From contig CP099421.1 in NCBI GenBank assembly GCA_024114885.1, positions 620,001 to 684,000 of the forward strand: 64,000 bases of DNA. Direction: 5' to 3'. A program made the translations under genes and the position numbers. The notes beneath the pieces were generated by a model. The model worked only from the letters and a program-made list of their open reading frames with translations. It was not told the DNA's origin and searched no databases. Position 1 is the first letter of the stretch, and every line of letters starts with the position of its first letter. The DNA comes from Septoria linicola. Its lineage: Eukaryota; Ascomycota; Dothideomycetes; Mycosphaerellales; Mycosphaerellaceae. Positions 32,076 through 42,629 of this stretch are shown here, in pieces.

Positions 32076-33313
32076 CTATGCGGTGGCAGTATTGACGTTG
32101 GCAGAGCCCTCGGCGGTGGATGGCTCAGCATCAACACCAGTCTCGCCAATTGGTGCGTTTGGGTCCTCATCCTCCTTGCCTGGGCTGTCAATCGCGACCT
32201 TAACAGCAATCTCACGGCCCTCAATCTCCTTGCCGTTCATGTCCTCACATGCCTTCTGTTGCAGCTCAGTGCTGGCAAGCGTGACGAAACCGAAACCACG
32301 GCCCTTGCGTGGCTCGTTGCGTGCCTGAAGCTTGCGGACCATGAACTTGGGGATCGGTCGGAGGGCAATCTTAGCGGAGGTGGGCTGGTAGTCGGCGAAG
32401 ATCTCGAGCAGCTTCTTGAAAGGTCAGTATGAGGTAGAGACAAAATGAAATCTTGGGCTGAACTCATCGTACCTTCTCCTCGCGCAAGTCATATGGCAGG
32501 TTGGCGACCATAATCTTGGTCTTGCTTGGAACGCCATCCTCTGGTGGACCGCGCTGCTTGCGTGGCTCGCGTGGTGCGCGAGACTTGCCCTGCTTTCCAT
32601 CGACAGTGATCGTGCCCTCCTCGCCTTCTTGTCCAGTGAGAGCCTCGTTGGTGGTCTGCGTCAATGGGTTGACAGCAGCTGGAACATTGGTGGGGCCGTT
32701 TGTGGCTTCGGTTGCCTCGCCATTCTCTCCAGCCTTACGGCCTCCACGGGCAGCACGGCCTCCACGTCCACGGCCACGGCCACGACCGCGGGTAGACGAG
32801 CGGCGACGCTGTGGACCCTCGCCGTTCTCTGCGTTCTCCGGGTTTGTGGTCTTCTCAGCAGCTGGCTCTGGCTTACGGGCGAGCTGAACAGAGACCTTGC
32901 GGTCAAGGATGGTCTTTCCATTCAATTCGTTGATAGCACGCTCGGCCTCAGTAGGGGTAGACACGTCAACGAAGGCGTATCCAACTGGGCGAGTGGTGCG
33001 TGGGTTGGTTGGGATCGATGTGGTCTCGCTGCATCACTAGTCAGAACGCAACTTCCTCAGGTCTGTCGAAGCAGGTGCCAACGTACACAAGGTAGTCCTT
33101 GAAGAACTCCTTCAACTCTCCCTCGGTGGTCGCGTACGCGAGGTTTCCGATATACAGTCTCCTGCCCTCAGCAGCGCTTGCGATGACAGCCTCATTCTGA
33201 GATGCGTTGATGGGCTTGTCGCCGCCAGCTCCGACACTGGCGCCTTCCGCAGTGCCGGTAGGCTCGTTGAGGGTGGTGTTTGCCATTTGGGCGGTGGCAG
33301 CTTCGACAGACAT
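32076..33313 (-). CDS. Two-RRM RNA-binding protein with RG-rich linker, Sbp1-like
   Basis: Three exons: 33313-33087, 33028-32473, 32414-32076 (two 58-nt introns), 373 residues. RRM1 at about 51-135 has RNP2 LYIGNL and RNP1 VGYAFVDV, the latter restored by splicing; a linker rich in RGRGRGRGRGGRAARGG follows at about 155-175; RRM2 at about 240-340 has RNP2 IMVANL and RNP1 RGFGFVTL. The RRM-RG-RRM order is that of yeast Sbp1, an mRNA-binding protein that represses translation and promotes decapping; the assignment rests on architecture. The Arg-Gly linker is a likely arginine-methylation target. The tail is acidic. A donor-like GTGAGT directly after the stop could mark a 3' UTR intron. Confidence 0.85.
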
Positions 33314-33887
33314 TTTGTTTGCTGATTGATGACACGAAGTGGATCTTTTGAGGTGTGGTGTTGACTGGGGTCGTGTAGTGGTTAAGGAAACTAGGTGCCC
33401 TGGTCCGCTGGTGGAAACAGATTGTCAAGCTGTGAATTATGTCAGTCACGGCTATGCGCCCATCGCTTCAACAGCGCGGTGTTGGAGGAGCACCTACGGA
33501 GAGTTGTTTTGGCTAGCTTCGTGGCCTGTCCGTGAGTTTGAGATTGTTTTGGTGATGGTGTTGTTGATGAGAAGGGGGAAAGAAGCTCCAGAAAGGAGTT
33601 GCAACATTTCGTCGGAAAGCTGCCAAGCATGACCGACCCTTGCACAGTTGCGCCTGCCTCGCCTCACACATTCTGGAGGCGGGAGAAGGAGCTAACCGCG
33701 AACCAATGACCGCGTGTCTCGACTCTATGTCGTGTGCCATCTGCCAAATTTTTGTTCATGACCGCCACCCATCATGAGACGATGATCCAGACGAGCGAGC
33801 ACATTCGCTGATGAGCGCTGCACGTTCCCCAATGATTTTGCTGCCTGAAAAATATCACTATGCCATCAATGGGAATTGCCGACCACG
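33314..33887. other. Divergent intergenic
   Basis: Promoter region between the two-RRM gene (-) and the Tah18-like gene (+). Short overlapping ORFs only. Confidence 0.45.
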
Positions 33888-35944
33888 ATGATGGGGCATT
33901 GGCCCAGAGCACACAGGCGCAACGGTATGATCAGCCCTTTGAGCTTGCCATCACTTCGCTTCACGAATGAGTCGACCTGTATGACGTTTCAGCAACTTTC
34001 TCATGTATAGTATGGTCTGATTCGACAAACAGTGTCCCATCTCGTACAGCTCTAGTTCTGTATGGCTCAGAGACTGGTAATGCCCAAGATGCTGCAGAAG
34101 AAATAGGCCGCATGACTGAAAGGTTGCGATTTGATACAACTGTCCTGGATCTTGATTCCGTTGTTCTGAGAGATCTCGTCAAGCCGACAGTGGTCATCTT
34201 CTCCGTCTCTACCACCGGGCAAGGTGAAATGCCACAGAATGCTCGAGGCTTTTGGAAGAAGTTGCTCAGCAGTGCTCTCAAGCCAGGGATTCTACGCAAG
34301 CTGCGATTCTCGTCTTTTGGACTGGGCGATAGCTCATACGCACGATACAACGTTGCTCATAGGTTGATCTGCGGGCGGCTAACACAGCTCGGTGCTCAGA
34401 GCTTCTGCGATCGTGGCGAAGGCAATGAACAGCACCCAGAGGGCCATAGTGCCGGGTTCAGGGAGTGGATTGTACAGCTGAAGCAAAGTCTCATTGATGC
34501 TTTCCCACTGCCTGCCGATGCAGAGGTCATCTCAGATGATGTCTTCGTGGCGCCCAAATGGAAGCTCGTCACAAGCGCTGACGGAGCCACTGACAAGTCG
34601 CAATCAGGAGGCATGAAGAACCAGGACGACACGATTGGGGCAATTCCGACCCCTTCTCCTGCCTTAATGCCACTTATTAATTCACACCCAGCGATCATCG
34701 AACGCAACGATCGCATTACTGCCTCCGGACATTTCCAGGATGTCCGGCTTCTGGACATGCGCATCGACAGAAGTCTACCATATGGTCCCGGAGCTGTCGC
34801 AGTAATCTATCCCAAGAACTTTCCAGAAGACGTGCAGGCTTTCATCGAGCTCATGGGCTGGCAGGACATCGCTGACGAGCCACTGTTGCTCGCGACAAGT
34901 CAGCAGCTGTCTTCGAATGAGCTTTCCACGCCGTCTCCCTTACGGCACATTAACCTCTCAAATATTCTATTGACTTTGAGATGGCTCTTGGAGAATGTTC
35001 TCGACATCATGTCTATCCCACGCAGGTCTTTCTTCGCAGAGCTTGTGCACTTTGCCGGAAACAGCACAGAAGACGAAGATTACCAGAAGGAGAGACTGTT
35101 GGAGCTTGCGAACCCAGAACTCATCGACGAGCTATGGGACTATACTACGAGACCGAAGAGAACGATTCTAGAAGCCATGATGGACTTCACCCTCATCAAA
35201 ATTCCGTGGCAGTACGCGCTGACCGCTCTTCCGATCATGCGCGGGCGACAATTCAGCATCGCTAGCGGTGGCACTCTCAAAGCCGATGATGCAGGGAGGA
35301 CAAGAGTACAGCTTTTGATAGCAATCGTCGACCCGCCAAGCCCCATCATCAAATACCGAAGACGCTACGGAGTGTGCACGAGATACATTGCCACGTTGAA
35401 AGAGAAGCAGGCGATTAACATCGGCATACAGCAAGGCTATCTCGATGTTCATTCTTCCGAGCTCGAAGTGCCTGTGGTCATGATTGGTCCCGGAACTGGC
35501 GTAGCCCCAATGCGCTCTATGGTACATGAGCGACTTGCGTGGGCGAAAGCGTCGAAAGACCGTGCTCTAGACCAAGCATTGAAAGGTGACATGCTGTTCT
35601 TCGGCTGTCGTAACGAAGCAAGCGACTACTTCTTTCGTTACGAGTGGCACGCTTTTGCTCAAGACAACGCCCTGTCTGTCTGCACAGCATTCTCGAGAGA
35701 TCAGGACAAGCCGAGGGAGTATGTCCAGGACCAGATCAGGCTGAACGGTGTGAAGGTGTGCGAAGCCTTACTGCAACATGATGGAAAAGTGTACGTCTGC
35801 GGCTCTTCTGGCAATATGCCAAAGGGCGTCCGAGAAGCACTTCTCGGGGCTTTGGCGGAACACGGCTCACTATCTACCACTGAGGCAGAAAGTTATCTTG
35901 AAAAGATGGAGAAGAGCGGCCGATACAAGCAGGAGACGTGGTAG
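33888..35944 (+). CDS. tah18: NADPH-dependent diflavin oxidoreductase Tah18 (NDOR1)
   Basis: Firm coding sequence runs from 34050 to the TAG at 35944. The FMN domain opens with LVLYGSETGNAQDAAEEIG, upstream of the first in-frame ATG (34112), so a 5' exon is needed; the in-phase candidate is 33888-33924 joined through a 125-nt GT-AG intron, which is tentative. Other landmarks: VSTTGQGEMPQNARGFWKKL (FMN), the FAD motif RQFSIAS, CTRYIATLK, the NADPH site IGPGTGVAPMRSM, FFGCRNEASDYFF and the C-terminal ETW. Tah18 passes electrons from NADPH to Dre2 for cytosolic iron-sulphur protein assembly. A stand-alone protein of about 640 residues with no P450 or N-terminal membrane anchor separates it from P450 reductase and sulphite reductase. 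Confidence 0.88.
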
Positions 35945-36334
35945 TGATCTACCTCGTCTTATGGTACAGCATTGCTGTTTTGCGCAGTCCCTGTGCCCCG
36001 TAGATGTATACAAAACGCTAGAGATAGAATAATGTACAGCGCTTGAGTCAGAACCGGACTCAGAGGACTTCTGTTGCACAAATTCAACAGCAGAGCCTAT
36101 AGCTACTGTTCGCACGCCGTGCCTGAGCAGTCCGCTCGTCTAGACGATTCTCCGCAGAAATCGACCAGATTGCTATAATTCATGTCTGTCCTCCCAGGCC
36201 GAGCGCGTCCCAGGCTCAAGACCCCTCCTGTACATGGGAGCCCATCGCAGACTTCAACCGGCATAGCAATATGCCACCGTCCAGCGCATGACACGCAAAC
36301 GAACATAACGCCAAAGTCGTCCTCCAATTCATAC
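35945..36334. other. Convergent intergenic, no gene seen
   Basis: 3' regions of tah18 (+) and the following small gene (-). No supported ORF. Confidence 0.45.
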
Positions 36335-36790
36335 TCAAGCAAATCGCACACCCTTCGTTCCCTCCTCACGCTCCGCTGCCAAGCCTTCATGGACCGGATC
36401 CTTCGACAGCGTTTGCAGTCGATACCGTTCGAAATCACTAATCACCGCATCGCCATGAACATGCGCATTACTCGGCAAAGGAGGCACATCCGACGCGCCG
36501 AATCCGAATGCGTTTCCATCTGGATCGTCCTTCATATTCCCGGGCGCGGTGAGGCCAGGGCCGCCGTATTTCACAAAAGATGCTGGAGCTCTTTGGATTT
36601 GCTTCCGTTTGCTCTTCGTGGAGTCGGATCTGGCGCGGGTGTGTGTGCCATCTCGACTTCTTTGGTACTCGGATCCGTAGGATTCATCGTTGATCTTTTC
36701 CACGCGTTGTTCTGGGGTGAGTATTTCTTCCGGCTTTCCGTGGTTTGTGTCCTGCTTTCGGACTGACAGTTTTCGCTTGATGAAGTCCAT
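36335..36790 (-). CDS. Small hydrophilic protein of unknown function
   Basis: A 151-residue single-exon frame from an ATG (MDFIKRKLSVRKQDT). The N-terminus is basic. The middle is charged and disordered (YQRSRDGTHTRARSD, STKSKRKQ) and the C-terminal half has PASFVKYGGPGLTAPGNM and a DPDGNAFGFGASDVPPLP stretch. No known domain, signal peptide or membrane segment. The coding strand is C-rich upstream and G-rich over the last 150 nt, like several neighbours with firm annotations, which mildly supports its being a real gene. Confidence 0.55.
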   Translation of the reverse strand: MDFIKRKLSVRKQDTNHGKPEEILTPEQRVEKINDESYGSEYQRSRDGTHTRARSDSTKSKRKQIQRAPASFVKYGGPGLTAPGNMKDDPDGNAFGFGASDVPPLPSNAHVHGDAVISDFERYRLQTLSKDPVHEGLAAEREEGTKGVRFA

Positions 36791-37867
36791 GGTTGATGAC
36801 GCCTGAGTGAATGCGATCGATAGCTTGGCCGATGGGATAATTCGCTAATGATTAGAGAGAAGAATGTTGTGAAAGGGATTTGTTCTGTTTACTTCATGCT
36901 GATCGTACTCTCCAAACGCGTCATCGGCTTCATCATCTTCGCAACGGCCGCGCGGGTGAAGTCCGCCACTTCAGATCTCACCTGTCAGCTGTATCATTTG
37001 CATGTATACATGCATGCGGCGGCAGTCTTCGGATGCAGGCCTACAGCTTACGGATGAGAGTTCCTCCCTGGACAGCTGTGCTGTGCTGGCGAAGTAAAAG
37101 GAGCTTATACGCCAAATCATGCAGTGCCAAGAGCTCTGTATACATCCACTGGCCTTTCTGCTCGACGTCAAACCTTTCTTCATGGTGAGAAGCTGGCCAT
37201 ACAAGCACTATCCATCCGGTGATTTCTTGTAGCAGGCTGTGCCTGCCTCGCTGAGCTCATGAAACCTGCTCGGTGCCCAGAAAAATAGCATTTGACGATC
37301 ATCTTGAGCATCCTTAGGGTTGCTCGAAAGAAACCACCGGGACGACGACGATGAGGCATGGAAATCACTTTAGATCTCTGTTGAAGTTCTGATCCATAGA
37401 GAATGATGGAGGCACAATGTTTGGCGATCCTTGTGGCCGTAGTGTTGCTTTGGTCATCCCATCGCCAATATCAGAAATAACTGTATGCCAAAATCCGACC
37501 TTCTTCAAAAAGTGCTCCGTCTTCCGAAACCTCATCGCTCAACGTCGCGGTGGCGATGTGACCGAAATTTAGGAGCAAGCGCAATTAATGCAGGAGTGAG
37601 AATACAGCAGTGTGAAGACAGCAGCCACTTGGTCGACTGAGTATGAAATCCTTACACGAGAACACAGCTAAGCCAAGCTATGCAACTAAGGCGCATCTGC
37701 TACAGAGGATCACTTACATAGCTCAGTCTTGGCTCGAGCAAGGCAAGAGCATGAGACCACTGCTCCATTGGATGACTTCAGGATGACATCAGTTTGGCTG
37801 GATCTCTCGATACATATATTGACATATCTTAGTTGACTGGAATGGGAGTCATCAAGCATCTTTCAAC
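36791..37867. other. Intergenic (1.1 kb), no gene seen
   Basis: Rather A+T-rich compared with neighbours. ORFs under 105 codons, overlapping in several frames, without domains. No repeat or RNA gene recognised. Confidence 0.45.
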
Positions 37868-38377
37868 GTGGACTCGCCAAAGTCGCTGCAGCCAGTGACA
37901 TTACCACCAACAACCGATCGAACCAATAAGCTACGCACGAGCTGTCATGCTTTCTGTAAAGCTCTAGAAACTCCACCTCCGCCTGAAGAGATCCTCGAGA
38001 AGCACTTCATATCCTCACCTAAGATCACTGAGCATGGACCAGAGTGGGCGCGTAGCCGTCTCCCATTCGTCGCCAAGACATATTCAGGCGCAGATGAATT
38101 TCTGGAATACTTCAGCACACTCTCAAAAGTGTTAAGCATGAAGATGGATCCTGCACCTGCCCCAGGAGAATTTGCCGTGCAAATCCATTCTTTCGACCAC
38201 GATGAGAAGCCTGTTGACGAAGGTCAGGAGCCCAGCAATCGCAGGGGAAGTGGATTTGTGTTTGTGCAAGGAGGTGGAAAGTTCTCATCCGTGGAACCTG
38301 GCAAGTCATGGAACGAGAAGTTTGTGTACCGCTTCAGCGAGTTTGATCAGGCAGGCAAGATCGGGCACTGGGAATAA
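37868..38377 (+). CDS. NTF2/SnoaL-like fold protein, possibly degenerate
   Basis: A 170-codon frame with an apparent NTF2-like alpha+beta fold: an N-terminal helix (CHAFCKALETPPPPEEILEK), a pocket region (EHGPEWARSRLPF), TYSGADEFLEYFSTLSKVL and C-terminal strands (SWNEKFVYRFSEFDQAGKIG). Two oddities: no ATG begins the frame, and where one is expected (37868) the codon is GTG in an otherwise ideal context (caacGTGgac). The frame closes with TAA (38375-38377) directly after GHWE, but the same frame continues for 15 codons (WADPLSAWEAVGNEQ) to a TGA, a tail that looks like the natural family ending. It may be a recent pseudogene, use a non-AUG start with stop readthrough, or have an undetected 5' exon. 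Function unknown. Confidence 0.5.
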   Translation: MDSPKSLQPVTLPPTTDRTNKLRTSCHAFCKALETPPPPEEILEKHFISSPKITEHGPEWARSRLPFVAKTYSGADEFLEYFSTLSKVLSMKMDPAPAPGEFAVQIHSFDHDEKPVDEGQEPSNRRGSGFVFVQGGGKFSSVEPGKSWNEKFVYRFSEFDQAGKIGHWE

Positions 38378-38751
38378 TGGGCTGATCCTCTGAGCGCTTG
38401 GGAAGCCGTTGGCAATGAACAGTGAGGACTTGGTCGATGATGGGTAGTTGAGGTTGGTCTTAGTCGTCGTTCTACATCTGCAGCAAGTCCTGGTCGCACT
38501 TCACTGGTGTCGTCTTCGGTGGCCTGACCTTCTTGCTGGTCCGCCTGACAATTAGCTGCAACCTGATCTGCAGTACATATTACATGCAGCATCTGGACCT
38601 GCCCGCGCTTGATTTCAATTTCGTTTTCGTGATGGACTTCATTGGCTTGGGTTGCTGCTTTGCGAATGTCGCCGCTTAGTGCTCGACTGCGGAGCGTCCT
38701 CTTGGTTGGTAGGTCTGAGCCTCTGGCTCGTGTGGAGCCTACGATGACCAT
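38347..38751 (-). CDS. Possible hypothetical protein, overlapping NTF2-like 3' end
   Basis: A 134-codon frame (ATG at 38751, MVIVGSTRARGSDLP; open to another ATG at 38919, 190 codons). Codon use in its first two thirds looks coding-like, and the ATG has A at -3. No domain is recognised; it is hydrophilic with mixed charge. It overlaps the end of the NTF2-like frame antisense by about 30 nt, or more if that gene reads on. It could be a chance ORF. Confidence 0.25.
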   Translation of the reverse strand: MVIVGSTRARGSDLPTKRTLRSRALSGDIRKAATQANEVHHENEIEIKRGQVQMLHVICTADQVAANCQADQQEGQATEDDTSEVRPGLAADVERRLRPTSTTHHRPSPHCSLPTASQALRGSAHYSQCPILPA

Positions 38752-39641
38752 AGTTGCTGCTTGAGTAGTTGTAGTATCTCGTAGGACATGCCATCGAGCA
38801 TTGTGGCCGAAACTGCATGTGAAGAGTGGCCCGAAACGATGGAATACAGTGTCTTCACTTACATTTGTGTCCGCTACATCGCTTATCAGCCAATCAGCTA
38901 ATCCTGATGCTCTACTCATGTTTGTTAGTCAAAGACTAGTATTGTACCGAACTTGCTTGTGCGTGTCTCTACATGCACTCTGCTCTCAGCCTCATTCACC
39001 GATGTCTCGACGATGTTCCAGCCTCTTGACTCGCAAGGTTGTCGGCATCTTCACGAGAAATTGCAGATAAGATCCGTCCTCCTGCACGTGGCGACCAGGT
39101 TCTGCTGACCTGGGGGCGGTGACATCGTACAATGTACAGGCAGAGGACACCTGCAGGCAAGAGCTGGGACGCTGGGCACTGTTGTGAAGTGTGGCTCTTC
39201 GCCACTCTTTGCTCAGAATGCAATGTGTGGCGTGCATTCTCCTGAAGTTACGTGAGAGTCTGGTGTGATCTGGCTTGATGCGCCCGTTGAAACTGGCATC
39301 AAATTCTGGTCGGTCTTGTGATGGTTCACAGACACGACGGGGACCTCCTGTAAATAGCGTGTCTGGCAGCAGCGCATGTGATTGGCACATCGGCACTAGC
39401 AGGGACCCTCGAAACTGTTCACTCTGCTGGGGTTACTACGTGGCCTTGTGTATTCACAAAACTTATTCACCTCGAACCACCTCGACTACAGCGCGTTGTT
39501 CGACATTGCCATTGCATCTTGTACTCCATCGCAAGATCTGCTCTTTCGCTCTACAACGCTCTTGCCAATCCAACACGCGCATAGATAGGCCCCAAGCAGC
39601 GGGTTCTGTAGCCAATTCACACCCTCAGTCAACAGCACAAG
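38752..39641. other. Intergenic upstream of GDP-mannose pyrophosphorylase
   Basis: Contains the promoter and 5' UTR of the pyrophosphorylase gene. No independent gene with support. Confidence 0.4.
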
Positions 39642-40862
39642 ATGGGTCTCAAGGGTATGGCTGATACGTGCTCGAGGACGACTCAATTGCATTGATGGCT
39701 AAGCGAACCGCAGCATTGATCCTCGTGGGCGGCTTCGGCACGCGTCTGCGACCTCTCACCTTAACCCTCCCAAAGCCCCTGGTCGAGTTTGGAAACCGTC
39801 CCATGATTCTCCACCAAATCGAGGCACTTGCGGCTGCCGGCGTCACCGACATTGTTCTCGCTGTGAACTACCGACCTGAGATGATGACAGCGGCGCTGAA
39901 GAAGTACGAGGAGATTTACGGTGTCAACATTGAATACTCGATCGAGACTGAGCCTTTGGGCACTGCTGGTCCACTCAAGCTTGCGGAGCGCATTCTAGGC
40001 AAGGGCACTGAGCCATTCTTTGTGCTCAACTCAGATGTCATCTGCGAGTTCCCATTCCAAGACCTTGCGGCGGCACACAAGGCACATGGCGGTGAAGGCA
40101 CAATCATCGTGACCAAGGTGGAGGAGCCCTCCAAGTACGGTGTCGTTGTCCACAAGCCAGATCACCCTTCACGAATCGATCGTTTCGTTGAAAAGCCCAT
40201 CGAGTTCGTCGGCAACCGCATCAATGCTGGTCTCTACATTCTCAACCCATCAGTGCTCAAGCGTATTGAGCTGCGACCCACCTCGATCGAGCAGGAGACC
40301 TTCCCAGAGATGGTCCAGGAGGGACAACTGCACTCCTTCGACCTCGAGGGCTTTTGGATGGACGTGGGTCAGCCAAAGGACTTCCTTAGCGGCACCTGCC
40401 TCTACCTCTCCTCCCTGACCAAAAAGGGCAGCAAGCTGCTCACACCAACATCCGAATCTTTCGTTCACAGCGGTAATGTAATGATCGACCCATCAGCCAA
40501 GATTGGCAACAACTGCAAGATTGGGCCAAATGTAGTCATTGGACCAAACGTGGTGATTGGTGACGGTGTCAGGATACAGCGATCTGTCCTGCTTGCGGGC
40601 AGCAAGGTCAAGGAGCATGCGTGGATCAAGAGCACCATCGTCGGCTGGAACAGCACCATTGGGAGATGGGCACGCATGGAGAATGTCTCTGTGCTCGGTG
40701 ACGACGTGTCGATTGGCGACGAAATCTACTGCAATGGTGCATCTGTGCTGCCGCACAAGAGCATCAAGGCAAACGTTGAGAGTACGCACCTTGCATATCC
40801 CGCACTAATTTACCGAACCAGCGCTAACATTTCTGTGCACAGCTCCCGCGATTATCATGTAA
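39642..40862 (+). CDS. mpg1: Mannose-1-phosphate guanylyltransferase (GDP-mannose pyrophosphorylase)
   Basis: Three exons: 39642-39654 (13 nt, MGLK), 39714-40781, 40843-40862 (introns of 59 and 61 nt); 366 residues, close to fungal Mpg1/Psa1/Srb1. The first splice gives MGLKALILVGGFGTRLRPL, with the pyrophosphorylase signature GGFGTRLRPLTLTLPKPLVE; other landmarks are FFVLNSDVICEFPF, FVEKPIEFVGN, LEGFWMDVGQPKDF, and C-terminal left-handed helix hexapeptides (IGNNCKIGPNVVIGPNVVIG). The last splice restores the family ending TPAIIM. The enzyme makes GDP-mannose for N- and O-glycosylation, GPI anchors and wall mannan. The second intron ends in TGCACAG. Retaining the first intron leaves an in-frame ATG (39695) that would add MAKRTAALIL. 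Confidence 0.95.
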
Positions 40863-41390
40863 GGTACATGCGTCTGCGTCACACTTTTCTTGACCTCAGT
40901 CATTCGAATTTTGCGAAGCGTCCGATCTTCACTCCACGATATCCAGCAACGGAAAATGCATTGGTCCAGGCTAGAAGGGCATGTACAAGGCGAGGGGCAC
41001 AAAGGCGTTATGGCGTAGTCGGCGCCACGCAGGTGGGTAGCATTGCAGCCCAATGTTGCCACACATCTTTCTTGGAGGTGTGATAAATCATCCAATGGAA
41101 GGATGCGAAACATCAAAAGTGATGAAAGCATATTTAATTTATTACGCACTACCCCAGTGTCTGGTCTCATGAACATCCTCTGCAGCTGTGAGCAAGAGTC
41201 GTCTTCTATCTTGATTGTCTGGGCGTGCGAAGAATGCCCGGCTGTTCCGTGTTCGTCCTTGCTGCACGTTGTGTTCTATGGACACACTCGTAAAGCCCAA
41301 GGCATGAAGTGGTGTGTGTGTGGTTGTTGCGAAGCCTCGCGGCGACTCCGTGCAAACAGCCATTGCACAGACGAAGGTTTCGCAATTGCT
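40863..41390. other. Intergenic, no gene seen
   Basis: Start of a 3.5 kb gene-poor stretch after the pyrophosphorylase gene. ORFs here are short and overlapping. Confidence 0.4.
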
Positions 41391-41687
41391 TTAGCAAGGG
41401 TACGATCCACCGTATCGCGGCAGCCAGCCGAGCGCGCCAGACTGTCCGATTGGTTCGACGTTAGGATTGGCATCCTTCACACGTAAGACTTCGAGGGTGA
41501 AGGGAGGGCTGCAGCGAGCACATCTGAATCCGGTCTTGTACAGGAACCTTCCAGGTTTTGCTGGGTCCATTCTAATAAGCTGGTGCAGCACGCGCGGGAA
41601 GCGCACATCCGGCACCGTAGACGCGAAGGAACTGCATTCGCAATTGGACATTTGGCCCGTAGGACCTGCGTTTACTTGCATCATCAT
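41391..41687 (-). CDS. Possible small Cys-containing hypothetical protein
   Basis: 98 codons from the ATG at 41687 (MMMQVNAGPTG); the frame is open further upstream to 41834, but from a GTG. It contains NCECSSF and FRCARCSPPF, two Cys pairs that could bind zinc, and VPDVRFPRVLHQLIRMDP. No family recognised. It lies alone in a gene-poor stretch, and an overlapping plus-strand frame of similar length exists, so it may be spurious. Confidence 0.25.
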   Translation of the reverse strand: MMMQVNAGPTGQMSNCECSSFASTVPDVRFPRVLHQLIRMDPAKPGRFLYKTGFRCARCSPPFTLEVLRVKDANPNVEPIGQSGALGWLPRYGGSYPC

Positions 41688-42320
41688 ACCCGTCCTGCAG
41701 CGGCGCGGACAGCCGTCACGCAAATCTCTGATCGAAAGTCTCGACGCTCGTTGCCTAGGGCGGACTAAGCGGCCACTCTGGCCTGCAAGTCTGCAAGCAA
41801 GGTGTGCACGCACTTGCTTTCGGAAGGCCTCCACGCGGGCTCGTGTCTGTTGTGCTTGAGTCTGCGTGTCAGGAAACGAGGTCTTAGGCTGTCGGCCCTA
41901 CGAACTATGTGGCCACTCGGTAGCAGACCTTCAATAATGATCCTTGAGAAGGAGTGTGCTCGAGCATAAAGTTGCCCACGCGGACGAAGCTAATCTAGAA
42001 AGCCACTGTGAAGGCCTGCGTGTCTCCTCGAGGCTAGAGGTCATAGACTTTCAAAGCGCAAGGCCTGGTTGGTTGGTGGCATCTACTCCTTCGACCCTCT
42101 TGGAGGATCCCAGTCAGCTGCAGAGCGGCATGCAAGGCCTGGTCGCCCAATATAATGTCGCATAGTGCTGCCATCACGCGAGCTGAACCATGAACTTCTC
42201 TGCTTCTCATCTTCGATTTCGAGATGCACGACACAATATATCCATAAATGCTGTCTCTGTTACTTCAGACTGACTTCCATCCAATACATGAACCTGTAAC
42301 TTGACAGGCGTCGGCACACC
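41688..42320. other. Intergenic, no gene seen
   Basis: Gene-poor stretch; only short overlapping ORFs, none with a domain or supported start. Confidence 0.4.
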
Positions 42321-42629
42321 ATGGACAAGTCAGGGCTGTGCTTGTGCTTTCCATGCATCATCACATACATCGGAGGCTACATTTACCCGACCAAGGAGAA
42401 TCAATGCTACCCGGCTCTACAACAAAAAGGCTTTACTTTGGCTGAGCAGAGACAGATTGCCGAGGAATGGTACTGGGTTGCATTTGAGAGGGAGACGGCT
42501 GTTACGGACTATCTACGAGGCTATGTGACCTTTCGCGATGGATGCTGGTGGCGACCTCCTCCACGGCCTGGAAGTTCAATGGCATCGACTCCTTCTTCGG
42601 CCCTATCCGTGGCAGGCTCAAACACATGA
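42321..42629 (+). CDS. Possible small orphan protein, perhaps frameshifted
   Basis: 102 codons from an ATG in strong context (cacaccATGg). The first 75 residues look protein-like (LCLCFPCIITYIGGYIYPTK, YWVAFERETAVTDYLRGYVT), then the frame degrades to a Pro/Ser-rich tail. A second frame overlapping from about 42545 gives a more protein-like continuation (WKFNGIDSFFGPIRGRLKHM) to a TAA at 42725-42727. This suggests a missed intron, a frameshift or coincidence. No family recognised. Confidence 0.3.
   Translation: MDKSGLCLCFPCIITYIGGYIYPTKENQCYPALQQKGFTLAEQRQIAEEWYWVAFERETAVTDYLRGYVTFRDGCWWRPPPRPGSSMASTPSSALSVAGSNT

Noticed and set aside
41467..41859. 130-codon plus-strand frame opposite the possible small Cys protein
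   Set aside because: No domain and no good start; at most one of the two strands is real and neither is firm.
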